Shown here piece after piece: positions 10,260 through 18,584 of a stretch of 64,000 nucleotides of DNA (its first letter is position 1; every line of letters starts with the position of its first letter). Below the pieces are notes generated by a model. That model was given only the letters and a program-made list of their open reading frames with translations. It had not been told where the DNA came from and did no database searches. The DNA is from Sphaerospermopsis kisseleviana NIES-73 (GTDB lineage Bacteria; Cyanobacteriota; Cyanobacteriia; Cyanobacteriales; Nostocaceae), in contig NZ_AP018314.1 in assembly GCF_002368075.1 (NCBI RefSeq), forward strand, positions 3,711,657 to 3,775,656, read 5' to 3'. The position numbers and the translations under genes are program-made.

Positions 10260-10570
10260 TTTTTCACCTGGCGAAGAAAATGGATGGAATGTATAAGTAT
10301 TTTCTAACTCAATTAAAAATTGAGTGAAAAGCCTGAAAATAGGTCATTTTGCAAACAATTAATTATCTTACACCAAAGTAGCATTAAATACAAGGTTGTC
10401 ATACGGCTAGTTAACAAAAATAAAAATATTTTGATGAAAAATTTAAAGTTTTGTAAAATCCATACATTTGATTTATACCTTTGTAAGTATTCAGCAATCT
10501 TCCATCGGTTTTCATCAACAAGAGGTTGAAAAAACAAATTAAAATATTCATGAAGTAATTGCACATATTT
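10260..10570. other. Intergenic region, no gene recognised
   Basis: A very AT-rich 311-bp stretch. Short open frames exist on both strands but none has a plausible protein or ribosome binding site. It probably holds the promoter of the DUF4231 gene. Confidence 0.5.
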
Positions 10571-10870
10571 TTAAACTGTGAGAAAGAAAACCATTAATAT
10601 CATGGTGATAGTCAGAGCAAAAATTAAAGCATATTCAAATCTACGACTAAAAAATCCGATAATAGTGATTAATCCTACTAATAAAATGGCAATACCAATA
10701 TATTGTTCTTTTTGCAAATTTTTAGCGATTAATGAATCATCAGATCCGGAAGGAGTTTCTTCAATATTATTAGTTTTTCGTGTTGAGTATTGATATGAAT
10801 TTATCTCATGCAGAGACGCAGAGACGCAGAAAGTATGAATTGTTAAAATTTGCTGTTTTGTAATTTTCAT
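10571..10870 (-). CDS. Small membrane protein, hypothetical (weak)
   Basis: A 99-residue frame whose last ~45 residues form two hydrophobic segments (IGIAILLVGLITIIGFF and YALIFALTITMILMVFFLTV) separated by an SRRFE turn, consistent with a small helical-hairpin membrane protein. The N-terminal part is doubtful: a CGCAGAGACGCAGA-type intergenic repeat at 10806-10832 lies inside it and encodes CVSASLHE. The real start is therefore uncertain, and the gene may be a fusion with repeat DNA or be decaying. I do not recognise a family. Confidence 0.35.
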   Translation of the reverse strand: MKITKQQILTIHTFCVSASLHEINSYQYSTRKTNNIEETPSGSDDSLIAKNLQKEQYIGIAILLVGLITIIGFFSRRFEYALIFALTITMILMVFFLTV

Positions 10871-11077
10871 AAATCCTGTATTCTTGCCAGATATAGATGA
10901 TAGAGAAAAAATGTAAATATTTAGACTAATTGCCTTATAATGTTTGGGTATTATTAGGTGACAGTAAAACCGCTTATTTATAATAGTGAAGAAGAATTTA
11001 CCATTGGCGGCAGCAAAATTATACACAGTTGGTAGGGGTATATTAAAAATTGAAAATTGATCTTCTCAAAATATTTC

Positions 11078-11198
11078 CTCGTTCCCAGTCTCAGACTGGG
11101 AATGCTATCAAGAGTCTCTGACTCTTTTGTAACATTTTCGTGATATTGATCAAGGTAGAGCCTTGAGAATTCATTCCCATACAGAGTATGGGAACGAG
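11078..11198. repeat. 121-bp element with CTCGTTCCCA inverted ends
   Basis: The ends CTCGTTCCCA and TGGGAACGAG are perfect inverted repeats. Each end also folds on itself: CCCAGTCTCAGACTGGG on the left and CCCATACAGAGTATGGG on the right, leaving GGGAATG and CATTCCC as a further pair. No coding potential is seen. This looks like a non-autonomous miniature element or a palindromic dispersed repeat. The rest of the 11027-11414 gap holds nothing else recognisable. Confidence 0.75.
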
Positions 11199-11414
11199 AA
11201 ATGAGAAAGAAAAAAATTACTCAATCAATTTTTTATCTATCATTAGTTATATTTCCATCAGCAACATCACTACTAAAAATTGCCTAAAATTTCCCTCCCA
11301 GTATGAGATATAAACCATAGTATATATCGCTAGAAGTCAGTCATCAGCAAGAGGAAAAATAGTCAAATTACGTCTAATGTTGTGAATAGATATTCAAAAA
11401 AATGGACATAGAAT

Positions 11415-12239
11415 ATGCCTCTTTACAAACTAGAAGAATTTGATCCAAACTATAGAGAAACCTTTGGCGGAGATGATATTAAAACCTTGAATCTCTATAC
11501 CGAAGGAGGAACAGAAGTAGGTGCAGTTGCTGATGCTTTAGTCGATGAAAATGGCAGGTTTAGATATTTAGTAATTGATACAAGTTTAGATACTGTTGGC
11601 AAGAAAATATTACTACCCATTGGACTAGCTCGCATCAATTATCCCGCTGGGCGTGTCTATGTCGATGGACTGAGCAAACAGCAAGTAGAACACTTACCAG
11701 AGTACCGGGAAAACATCATTGTTGATCAATCATTTGAAGAATTGGTACGCTCTATCTATCGTTCTCACCTTGGTACCATAACTTATGAACTGGAAACTTA
11801 CAACTACGAACAAGAACCAACTTTATATGGTTTAAATGAGCAATATCATCAAACTCTCAGACTTTATGAAGAACGTCTAATTGCTAACAAACATCGGGTG
11901 AAAACAGGAGAAGTAGCAGTTGGTAAACACATTGAAACTGAAACTGCACGGGTGACAGTACCTATTGAAAAAGAACGAGTTGTTATTGATAGAGTTCAAA
12001 CACCAGAGATAGGTACAATAGTAGACCCCAACGAAATTAAATTTCAAGCAGGGGAAGTAGTACATATAGATGTTTATCAAGAAACTCCAGAAATTCATAA
12101 AGAAGCATTTGTTCGTGAAGAAGTGCGAGTCAGAAAAGTAGTAGATCGGGATATTGTGGAAGCAGAAGACACGATTCGCCGGGAAGAATTAGATGTAAAT
12201 ACTTCCGGTGAATTAAATATCAATGAAAATCGTGCATAA
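11415..12239 (+). CDS. PRC-barrel and DUF2382 domain protein (paralogue 1)
   Basis: A 274-residue protein. The N-terminal ~90 residues form a PRC-barrel-like domain (VGAVADALVDENGRFRYLVID, then KKILLPIGLARI). The C-terminal part from about residue 150 is DUF2382 (LYEERLIANKHRVKTGEVAVGKHIETETARV, VPIEKERVVIDRV, EAFVREEVRVRKVV, IRREELDVN). Such proteins, including YsnF-type proteins, are often linked to general stress responses, but no biochemical function is established. No signal peptide or membrane segment is present. It is the first of three related genes in tandem. Confidence 0.85.
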   Translation: MPLYKLEEFDPNYRETFGGDDIKTLNLYTEGGTEVGAVADALVDENGRFRYLVIDTSLDTVGKKILLPIGLARINYPAGRVYVDGLSKQQVEHLPEYRENIIVDQSFEELVRSIYRSHLGTITYELETYNYEQEPTLYGLNEQYHQTLRLYEERLIANKHRVKTGEVAVGKHIETETARVTVPIEKERVVIDRVQTPEIGTIVDPNEIKFQAGEVVHIDVYQETPEIHKEAFVREEVRVRKVVDRDIVEAEDTIRREELDVNTSGELNINENRA

Positions 12240-12276
12240 ATTCATGAATCAGGAATCGGGAGATAGTAGGGGTTTA

Positions 12277-12307
12277 GATCCCCGACTTCTTCAAGAAGTC
12301 CAGGATC
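12277..12307. repeat. Palindromic hairpin repeat after paralogue 1
   Basis: The stem GACTTCTT / AAGAAGTC has a 1-nt centre and is extended by outer GATCC / GGATC. The right flank (GATCTGGGTATTGGG) resembles the flank of the hairpin after cheA, suggesting one dispersed family. It lies about 40 bp after the preceding stop codon and could act as a terminator, although there is no T run. Confidence 0.55.
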
Positions 12308-12464
12308 TGGGTATTGGGTATTTTTCATTTCCACCAAATATCTGACTTTTGATAATTAGATTTTCTGGCGATTCATTCGTGAGAAAGATGGAAATATCAG
12401 CATCAATTAATATTCTTGAAGGTAAGAAATTCAGAAACACTATTAACCGTTGAGGAAAAATATA

Positions 12465-13373
12465 ATGGTTCTTTACAAATTAGAAGATTTTGACCCTCAG
12501 TACCGCACTACTTTTGAAGACAAAGACATTAAGGGATTAGGAGTATATACAGAAAGAAATGATGAAAAAATCGGTACAGTCCATGATGCGTTAGTTGATG
12601 AAAATGGACATTTTCGCTATTTAGTAGTTGACTTAGGCTTCTGGATTTTTGGTAAAAAAGTTTTACTACCTATTGGTCGTACTCGCATCGACTATAATAA
12701 TGATCGCGTTTATGCTCTTGGTTTAACAAAAGAACAGGCAGAAGATTTACCTGAATTTAACGAACGTTTAGCAGGAGATTACGACTATGAAGAACGGGTG
12801 CGTGGTGTATATCGTAAACCCGACTATCGTACCACACCGTTAGAAACATCAGGTTCAGTAGAATCACCAACGCCCGTAGATTCCAGAGAAGTAGCAACAA
12901 CCTCCACAACCAGAACTACACCAACTTACACCCGTGATACTTACCGCTACGAAAATGAACCGGAGTTATTTGGATTAAATGAGCAAGATCATCAAACTCT
13001 AAAACTGTATCAAGAACGGCTTATTGCTAATAAACATCGCCGCAAAGTGGGGGATGTAACTGTTGGTAAGCACGTAGAAACTGAAACTGCACGAGTATCA
13101 GTACCCGTTGAAAGAGAACACGTTGTTATTGAGCGTGTCACCCCTGAAAATGCTGGTAGAACAGTTTCTTCCCGTGAAGCTGACTTCCATGAAGGTGAAG
13201 TTGCTCGCATGGAAATCCACGAAGAAATCCCGGAAGTTAGAAAAGAGGCTTTTGTGCGGGAAGAAGTGAGAGTGAAAAAAGTCGTTGAGCAAGATACTGT
13301 GGAAACTCAAGACACAGTTCGTCGGGAAGAGTTAGATGTGAATGCTCCTAATCTCCCGATTGAAGAACGATAA
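12465..13373 (+). CDS. PRC-barrel and DUF2382 domain protein (paralogue 2)
   Basis: A 302-residue paralogue of the preceding protein with the same order: PRC-barrel (VHDALVDENGHFRYLVVDLG), a longer Ser/Thr-rich linker, and DUF2382 (LYQERLIANKHRRKVGDVTVGKHVETETARV ... EAFVREEVRVKKVV). The start is the ATG in MVLYKLEDFD, which aligns with MPLYKLEEFD of paralogue 1 and has GAGG 9 nt upstream; an earlier TTG in frame is less likely. The duplication is recent enough for the two to share most motifs. The stress-related role is inferred from the family only. Confidence 0.87.
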   Translation: MVLYKLEDFDPQYRTTFEDKDIKGLGVYTERNDEKIGTVHDALVDENGHFRYLVVDLGFWIFGKKVLLPIGRTRIDYNNDRVYALGLTKEQAEDLPEFNERLAGDYDYEERVRGVYRKPDYRTTPLETSGSVESPTPVDSREVATTSTTRTTPTYTRDTYRYENEPELFGLNEQDHQTLKLYQERLIANKHRRKVGDVTVGKHVETETARVSVPVEREHVVIERVTPENAGRTVSSREADFHEGEVARMEIHEEIPEVRKEAFVREEVRVKKVVEQDTVETQDTVRREELDVNAPNLPIEER

Positions 13374-13565
13374 TTAGTAAGTATTCAGGAGTCAGGATTT
13401 AGGATTCAGGATTCAGGAGTTAGAATAATTGTAAAATCAGGAATCAAGAGATTCAAGATTTTATCAAATACATCAAGATAATCAAAGTCTTAATTTATTC
13501 TGGATCTGGATTTTGAATTTTGAATCCTTCTATCTTAACTATTGAAATAATATTGATTGTATTTA

Positions 13566-14054
13566 ATGAACCACGTTATGCAAAGCATTTCCCGAAGGGT
13601 AGACACGAAGGACACAAAGGAAGAAAAGATTATCCCTCTCTTGGAAGAAAGGTTGTTTGTTGATCATAATAAACAAAAGGTAGGAGAGGTGATTGTTCGT
13701 AAGGAAATCGAAACTGAGATGATCCAAGTTCCTGTGAGACGGGAAAAATTAATTGTTGAACAAGTTAGTCCACAACACCAACAATTAGCAGAAATTGATT
13801 TAAGTCACGGGGAGATTCCTGGTCTTGAGTTAATAAATAAGGAAATATCAAAAGATTCTAGTTTGGATAGAGGTTTAACGGTGAGTGGAGAGTTTATTTC
13901 CCCAAAAATTGCTAGTTTGCTTTTAAATGCGATCGCTCAAGAAAAAGATCATGGTTGTCAACAAGTCAAAATCACAATTTCTGTAGAAAATCAATCCCAA
14001 CAGCAAAAGTATCAAGAATGGTTTAACCGTTGTTCTCATTCTTCTCATATTTAA
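13566..14054 (+). CDS. Truncated DUF2382 protein (paralogue 3)
   Basis: About 162 residues. It lacks the PRC-barrel and keeps only the first half of DUF2382 (LLEERLFVDHNKQKVGEVIVRKEIETEMIQVPVRREKLIVEQ), followed by a divergent C-terminus with IASLLLNAIAQEKDHGC. The N-terminal RRVDTKDTKEEK segment is encoded by an ACGAAGGACACAAAGGAAG-type tract that resembles dispersed intergenic repeats, so the present start may have been created by repeat DNA. There is no clear ribosome binding site, and the first ATG is chosen. A strong terminator follows at once, which supports transcription through this point. Confidence 0.65.
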   Translation: MNHVMQSISRRVDTKDTKEEKIIPLLEERLFVDHNKQKVGEVIVRKEIETEMIQVPVRREKLIVEQVSPQHQQLAEIDLSHGEIPGLELINKEISKDSSLDRGLTVSGEFISPKIASLLLNAIAQEKDHGCQQVKITISVENQSQQQKYQEWFNRCSHSSHI

Positions 14055-14060
14055 TTTTAT

Positions 14061-14082
14061 GGTGGGTATTACCCACCTTTTT
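14061..14082 (+). terminator. Rho-independent terminator
   Basis: A perfect 8-bp stem GGTGGGTA / TACCCACC with a 1-nt loop and a following TTTTT, 6 nt after the stop of the third DUF2382 gene. It is followed by AATT-rich simple repeats (TAATTAAT, then TCAATTA units) up to the convergent MFS gene. Confidence 0.85.
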
Positions 14083-14153
14083 AATTAATTAATTAACTAA
14101 TTAACTAATTAATTAATAATTAAAAATATCAATCAATTATCAATTATCAATTA

Positions 14154-15332
14154 TCAATTAATTGGTGTATATCTTTGACGATTATAGATTGCAAAAGCTA
14201 AAACTACAAACGTGAATATTCCTGCTAAATATAAAGGATAGCCATAAGTTAACGGCTGAGATTGCTGTACAATCATTCCCGCAATTACAGGACCAATACC
14301 ATTAGAAATACTTAAATAAGAAGCATTCAATCCTAATGCAGTTCCCTGATCTTCTGGTTTAGCATTGAGAGAAATTAATGTGCTAATCATCGGTTGCACC
14401 AGAGAATTGAAGATTGAAAATAATATACCAACTACGACAAAATAATTAATATTAGCCCAAATTGGCATCAAGAAAAATGACAAACTGCGGAAAAACAAAC
14501 CTAAAAATAATATTTTGACGACATCAAATTTTTCTTTTAGTATAGAAATTCCCCAAGTTTGCATAATCACGCCTAGCGTACCAAAAGTTAAAAATAAAAG
14601 AGTCAATGATTGACTATTTTGATTTAGCACTTTAATAAAGTAAGGTTGAAAAGCATAAGTAAACATTGTAAAAGTTGTACCAATCAGAAAGTTAATTAAT
14701 AGTAAAATGCCCACTCCTGGCATTACTAAACCTTTAATTAAATTTCCTAAACCTAAATCAAAAATGTTTTTAGGTTTTTGAGATTGTTTTTGCAGAGTTT
14801 CTGGTAAAAATAAAGCTGTTATTAATAAAGCGATAAACGCCACTGCACCAGAAGCTAAAAACGCAGTCCCTAAAGAAATCTGCTGTGCCAACAAACTGAT
14901 AGCAGGTCCTAAAACAAACCCTAATCCCATCGCCGCCCCATAAATACCAAAAGCTTGGGCGCGATTTTTTGGACTGGTAATATCAGAAATCACAGCTTGA
15001 GCAACAGAAACATTACCACCTGTAATACCATCTAAAAATCTGGCAAAAAATAGCAACCAGGCTACTGTCGCATTGCCAGCTATAAAGTTAGCAATTACAG
15101 TACCTGCTAAACTGATAATTAATAAAGGCTTACGTCCAAATCTATCAGATAATTTACCAATTACTGGAGTTGCGAAAAACTGAGATATTGAGTAAATAGA
15201 AAATAATAAACTGGTGTGAAAATCACTCAGTTCAAATTGTTTACCATAGAGGTAAATAATAGGAATTAAAATTGTCAAACTGAGGGAATTAACAAAGACA
15301 ATTAAAGCAGTGATCCAAAAATGACGATTCAT
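14154..15332 (-). CDS. Major facilitator superfamily transporter (TetA-like)
   Basis: A 392-residue protein with about 12 hydrophobic segments. The loop 2-3 signature GKLSDRFGRKPLL (family pattern GxxxDRxGRRxx), DGITGGNVSVAQAVISD and the motif C-like GAAMGLGFVLGPAIS point to the drug:H+ antiporter-1 group, as in TetA-like exporters. The substrate cannot be told. It ends in a simple-repeat region and converges with the DUF2382 cluster. Upstream (15333-15541) lie heptamer and miniature repeats, so its promoter is either within or beyond repeat DNA. Confidence 0.88.
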   Translation of the reverse strand: MNRHFWITALIVFVNSLSLTILIPIIYLYGKQFELSDFHTSLLFSIYSISQFFATPVIGKLSDRFGRKPLLIISLAGTVIANFIAGNATVAWLLFFARFLDGITGGNVSVAQAVISDITSPKNRAQAFGIYGAAMGLGFVLGPAISLLAQQISLGTAFLASGAVAFIALLITALFLPETLQKQSQKPKNIFDLGLGNLIKGLVMPGVGILLLINFLIGTTFTMFTYAFQPYFIKVLNQNSQSLTLLFLTFGTLGVIMQTWGISILKEKFDVVKILFLGLFFRSLSFFLMPIWANINYFVVVGILFSIFNSLVQPMISTLISLNAKPEDQGTALGLNASYLSISNGIGPVIAGMIVQQSQPLTYGYPLYLAGIFTFVVLAFAIYNRQRYTPIN

Positions 15333-15362
15333 AAATAAGTAAGAATTCAGGAGTCAGGAGTC

Positions 15363-15435
15363 GTAGGGGCGAAGCATTCGGAAAATAACCTGGAACAAAA
15401 ATTGATAATTGTTCGCCCGAATGCTTCGCCCTTAC
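15363..15435. repeat. 73-bp MITE-like element (GTAGGGGCGAAGC ends), single copy
   Basis: The terminal inverted repeats GTAGGGGCGAAGCATTCGG and CCGAATGCTTCGCCCTTAC enclose a short AT-rich centre containing AAAATTGATAATT. It sits inside GTCAGGA heptamers on both sides. An expanded relative lies near 62.4-62.6 kb. Confidence 0.85.
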
Positions 15436-15541
15436 AGGAGTCAGGAGTCAGGGGTCAGGAGTCAGGAGGCAGAAGGCAGTAGGCAGAAGGTAGGAGATAG
15501 ATATTTTTGCCCAGTCACCAGTCCCCAGTCCCCAGTCACCT
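15436..15541. repeat. Mixed heptamer repeats
   Basis: Consecutive GGAGTCA, GGCAGAA/GGCAGTA and CCCCAGT/CACCAGT units. No gene is present. It separates the miniature element from the terminator of the photosystem II operon. Confidence 0.75.
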
Positions 15542-15544
15542 TAA

Positions 15545-15573
15545 AACCGCCCATCCTCAAGAGACAGGCGGTT
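15545..15573 (-). terminator. Terminator of psbEFLJ
   Basis: AACCGCC pairs with GGCGGTT. On the minus strand the stem is followed by a TTTT tract. It lies 44 nt beyond the psbJ stop, in the correct orientation. Confidence 0.7.
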
Positions 15574-15616
15574 ATTTAATGTTGCTTATTAAACAGAAAA
15601 ACGTATCAGGTTGTCA

Positions 15617-15736
15617 TTACAATGAAGAACCGATTCCAGCGTAGGCTCCATAAAAGAAAATACCTACAACAGTAATTACACCCAACCCTGCGATTGTAGC
15701 CACAACCCACAGGGGAATTCTCCCACTTCCAGACAT
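15617..15736 (-). CDS. psbJ: Photosystem II protein J
   Basis: A 39-residue single-helix thylakoid membrane subunit of photosystem II that sits near cytochrome b559 and affects plastoquinone exchange. It starts [17 protein letters not shown] and ends [10 protein letters not shown], the full length expected. AGGGAGGAGAA lies just upstream of the ATG on the minus strand. It is the last gene of the psbE-psbF-psbL-psbJ operon. Confidence 0.97.
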   Translation of the reverse strand: MSGSGRIPLWVVATIAGLGVITVVGIFFYGAYAGIGSSL

Positions 15737-15794
15737 GGTTTTCTCCTCCCTTAACAACAAATCAACAGAAAGTTAATAATGATGACGATTCCAG

Positions 15795-15914
15795 TTAGTT
15801 AAAGAAGTAACTGGAGAACAAAATACCGAGAACGAAAATTAATAACAGTCCCAGGTACAAAGAAGTACGGTTTAGTTCAACCGGTTGTTGATTAGGATTA
15901 GGCGTTCTTTCCAT
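15795..15914 (-). CDS. psbL: Photosystem II protein L
   Basis: A 39-residue photosystem II subunit with one membrane helix ([20 protein letters not shown]), located at the dimer interface beside PsbT and PsbM in known structures. It starts [18 protein letters not shown], a very conserved N-terminus, and is full length. It follows psbF by 9 nt, with GGAG upstream of the ATG, so it is translated from the same mRNA. Confidence 0.97.
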   Translation of the reverse strand: MERTPNPNQQPVELNRTSLYLGLLLIFVLGILFSSYFFN

Positions 15915-15923
15915 GATTTGCTC

Positions 15924-16061
15924 CTAACGTTGAATAAACTGCATTGCTGCGATCGCACCTAAAAAGAAGACAGTAGGTACGCCTAAAGTGTGAACCGCCA
16001 GCCATCTGACAGTAAAAATAGGATAAGTAACAGGTTGATTGACGTTATTGCCGGTAGCCAT
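15924..16061 (-). CDS. psbF: Cytochrome b559 beta subunit
   Basis: A 45-residue subunit contributing one of the two axial histidines that bind the b559 haem. The His lies in [20 protein letters not shown]. The N-terminal [16 protein letters not shown] segment faces the cytoplasm. Length and sequence match the family fully. It lies 9 nt after psbE. It contains an in-gene GCGATCGC octamer. Confidence 0.97.
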   Translation of the reverse strand: MATGNNVNQPVTYPIFTVRWLAVHTLGVPTVFFLGAIAAMQFIQR

Positions 16062-16070
16062 GATCTCAAA

Positions 16071-16319
16071 TTACTTTTGGATAAATGTTTCTACTTGTTT
16101 CTTAGCTTCGTAACGGTTGCTAACGATGGGTACTTCTTGACGTACTTGAGTGAAATACTCGTTAGGACGGGGTGTACCAAAAACATCGTAAGCCAGACCG
16201 GTGCTGACAAATAACCAACCAGCAATAAATAAAGCTGGGATGGTGATGCTGTGAATTACCCAGTAACGAATACTGGTAACAATGTCCGAAAATGGACGCT
16301 CTCCAGTGGTACCTGACAT
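16071..16319 (-). CDS. psbE: Cytochrome b559 alpha subunit
   Basis: An 82-residue photosystem II core subunit. The haem-ligating His is in [20 protein letters not shown], followed by the lumenal domain [18 protein letters not shown]. With PsbF it forms cytochrome b559, needed for photosystem II assembly and protection. It is first in the psbEFLJ cluster and lies 96 nt after ycf48, the usual cyanobacterial arrangement. Confidence 0.98.
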   Translation of the reverse strand: MSGTTGERPFSDIVTSIRYWVIHSITIPALFIAGWLFVSTGLAYDVFGTPRPNEYFTQVRQEVPIVSNRYEAKKQVETFIQK

Positions 16320-16415
16320 TTAACTACCTTCGCAAAAACTACTATTGAGTCTATTATCCTACAAAGTTTAGAAACAGTTACAAGTTGCAACTTTCTTCTC
16401 AGAAAAGGTTATCAC

Positions 16416-17441
16416 CTAAGCGGCCTCAGCTTGATTGGCTGTTTCTGCATTGGTGGGGTTATATTTGAGCAAAACGCCGTGATCACCGATGATAAAACCT
16501 TGATCGGGGCTAAAAAATACAATTTTGTACAGATTAGCAGCGACTTCTTCCACATCACGGTCTTTTTCCCAAGTTTGGCCACCGTCGGTACTGCGTAGCA
16601 AGTTACCGCTACCACCACCAATCCAAATTTCATCAGGTGTGCGATAGGCTAAATCTAATAAACCCCAGCTAGTTGATAACTCTGGATATTCTACATCTAA
16701 CCATTCATCTGATTTAGCTGGATCACTAAATTGCACTTGACCACCTCTTGCTAATAACCACAACTGGCCGTTATCAGCAAAACCCATATTTTCTAAACGA
16801 CGGGAACTATTACGGTTATGGGGTTCCCAAGCTGCCATTCCTGGTTCCCAAACAGAGTAAAAACTACCTTTCGCAGAAACAGCAATATATTTACCATCGG
16901 GCGATCGCTCTAAGTTCCGCACCACACCCACAGCAGTTTCTACCTGTGCTTTCCAGTTTAGACCACCATCGGTAGTTTTATAAATCGCGCCCACATCAGT
17001 GGCCATTTCGGCTGTACCTTTACCCAGTGCAGTCACCAAAATGGGACTACCGGGTAATTTTTGACTCAAAGGTAAGCTAGACCAAGATTTCCCACCATCA
17101 CTGGTATGCAGCAACAAAGAAGGTTCACCCACGATCCAACCTTCTTGACCGGCAAAACTTACTGAGTCAAAACGGGATCTTGGCTCATCTACAGCCAGTT
17201 CTAAACGTTGCCAAGTTCTACCACCATCTTTAGTTTCCAACAGAGTGGCATTACTGCCTACTAAATAACCATGATTGGGGTCATCAGTAAAAGCAATATC
17301 AAACAGTTTTTCCTCGGTTGGTACACTGATAACTTCCCAAGGATTAAAAGTTGTAGAGGGAACTTTGCTACAACCTATACAAGCTAAGACTACTATTAAC
17401 GCGGCAAATATACCTTGCCACCTTTTGAAAATTGATTGCAT
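16416..17441 (-). CDS. ycf48: Photosystem II assembly factor Ycf48 (HCF136)
   Basis: A 341-residue lumenal assembly factor that binds newly made D1 and its early intermediates. The N-terminal signal peptide ends in a lipobox (VLACIGC, about residue 24), so it is probably a lipoprotein. The body is a beta-propeller of repeated blades with T-D-G-G-x-x-W motifs (LLETKDGGRTWQ, LLHTSDGGKSWS, IYKTTDGGLNWK, LLRSTDGGQTWEK). Its place between rubA and psbE is conserved in cyanobacteria and fits its role in photosystem II biogenesis. Confidence 0.96.
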   Translation of the reverse strand: MQSIFKRWQGIFAALIVVLACIGCSKVPSTTFNPWEVISVPTEEKLFDIAFTDDPNHGYLVGSNATLLETKDGGRTWQRLELAVDEPRSRFDSVSFAGQEGWIVGEPSLLLHTSDGGKSWSSLPLSQKLPGSPILVTALGKGTAEMATDVGAIYKTTDGGLNWKAQVETAVGVVRNLERSPDGKYIAVSAKGSFYSVWEPGMAAWEPHNRNSSRRLENMGFADNGQLWLLARGGQVQFSDPAKSDEWLDVEYPELSTSWGLLDLAYRTPDEIWIGGGSGNLLRSTDGGQTWEKDRDVEEVAANLYKIVFFSPDQGFIIGDHGVLLKYNPTNAETANQAEAA

Positions 17442-17474
17442 CAGTATTTTTTAGTGTTTGTGTGAATCAAGGGA

Positions 17475-17668
17475 ACAGGAGTCAGGAGTTAGGAGTCAGG
17501 AGTTAGGAGTCAGGAGGTAGGAGGCAGGAGTTTTTTATTTTGGATTTTGGATTGTTTTTGTTAACTCCAATCTAAAATCTGGGGTCTAAAATCTAAAATT
17601 TTCTTCCCCATTCACCAGTCACCAGTCACCAATCACCAATCACCAGTCCCCAATCACCAGTCCCCAAA
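17475..17668. repeat. Composite heptamer block between rubA and ycf48
   Basis: An ordered mosaic: GGAGTCA/GGAGTTA units, TTTTGGATTTTGGATT, a GTTTTTGTTAACTCCAATC bridge, TAAAATC units, TTTTCTTCCCC, then CACCAGT/CCCCAGT units. The same order recurs near 28.9 and 34.1 kb, so whole blocks seem to have been copied, not only single heptamers. Confidence 0.8.
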
Positions 17669-17675
17669 AGGGATA

Positions 17676-18020
17676 TTATTGTAGTCCGTAAAGACTGATA
17701 AAAAACAAGAAGCCAAGGGCTAAAGCACCAAATATTAAGATATTCTTTTGCGCTGGTGTCAGTTTATTTACACCCAAGCCATAACCTAAGTTTTCTTTGA
17801 AACCAGATGCCGTACCCGCAGGACCGATATTAGCAAAAGCTACCTTCTTGGCAGTGCAAACTGGACACTTCCAATTGATTGGCAGTTCTGCAAACGCTGT
17901 TCCCGCTGGGATATCATATTTATCGTCTCCCTTCTGTGGTTCATATACATAACCGCAGGCGCGACACTCATAGCGGTCTAACGCCTGAGTCTCAAGAGCT
18001 TCTTCAGCTTGTTCACTCAT
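17676..18020 (-). CDS. rubA: Membrane-anchored rubredoxin
   Basis: A 114-residue protein. The rubredoxin iron site is formed by four cysteines in YECRACGYVYEP and NWKCPVCTAKK, and the C-terminal segment NILIFGALALGFLFFISLYG is a membrane anchor. Cyanobacterial RubA is required for photosystem assembly and works with early photosystem II intermediates. It is upstream of ycf48 and psbEFLJ on the same strand, but here 234 bp of repeats separate it from ycf48. Confidence 0.96.
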   Translation of the reverse strand: MSEQAEEALETQALDRYECRACGYVYEPQKGDDKYDIPAGTAFAELPINWKCPVCTAKKVAFANIGPAGTASGFKENLGYGLGVNKLTPAQKNILIFGALALGFLFFISLYGLQ

Positions 18021-18221
18021 GGCTAGATTCTCCTAGAGGGGAAATCTTAAAGATACGTTACAAATTATGACATAATTGTTAAACTTTTCTATCAATCCTC
18101 AAACTGAATCAAATACTCCACTCTGTCTGTTTCCCAGATTTCAAAATACCTGGAAAGATATAATGTAAAAAGAAGTTACAGCTTGATTTCCACCATAATC
18201 AGTAATCAGTAGATATTTATT

Positions 18222-18584
18222 GTGTTTGTCCTTAGCGGTTACGAATATCTTCTAGGCTTCTTGATCCTTTGCAGCCTAGTTCCAGCCCTGGCGCTATCAG
18301 CGTCCAAACTTCTGAGACCTAGTAGCTACAGCCCTGAACGGCGCACCACCTATGAATCCGGTATGGAACCCTTTGGCGGAGCCTGGATTCAGTTCAACAT
18401 TCGCTACTATATGTTTGCCTTAGTCTTTGTTGTCTTTGACGTGGAGACTGTTTTCCTATACCCTTGGGCGGTAGCCTTCCACCGTTTAGGACTATTGGCA
18501 TTTATTGAAGCATTGATTTTTATTGCGATTCTCGTAATCGCGTTAGTTTACGCATGGCGTAAAGGAGCATTGGAATGGTCGTAA
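18222..18584 (+). CDS. ndhC: NDH-1 subunit 3 (NdhC)
   Basis: A 120-residue membrane subunit of the NAD(P)H dehydrogenase-like (NDH-1) complex used in respiration and cyclic electron flow. Three hydrophobic helices are visible, with the conserved loop [21 protein letters not shown] and [13 protein letters not shown]. The start is GTG, giving [13 protein letters not shown], the standard N-terminus. The last 10 nt overlap ndhK, indicating translational coupling. It is divergent from rubA across a 201-bp promoter region. Confidence 0.97.
   Translation: MFVLSGYEYLLGFLILCSLVPALALSASKLLRPSSYSPERRTTYESGMEPFGGAWIQFNIRYYMFALVFVVFDVETVFLYPWAVAFHRLGLLAFIEALIFIAILVIALVYAWRKGALEWS

Noticed and set aside
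10313-10564. 83-residue frame on the minus strand and a 69-residue frame on the plus strand
   Set aside because: AT-rich chance frames with no ribosome binding site, no recognisable motif and mutual overlap.
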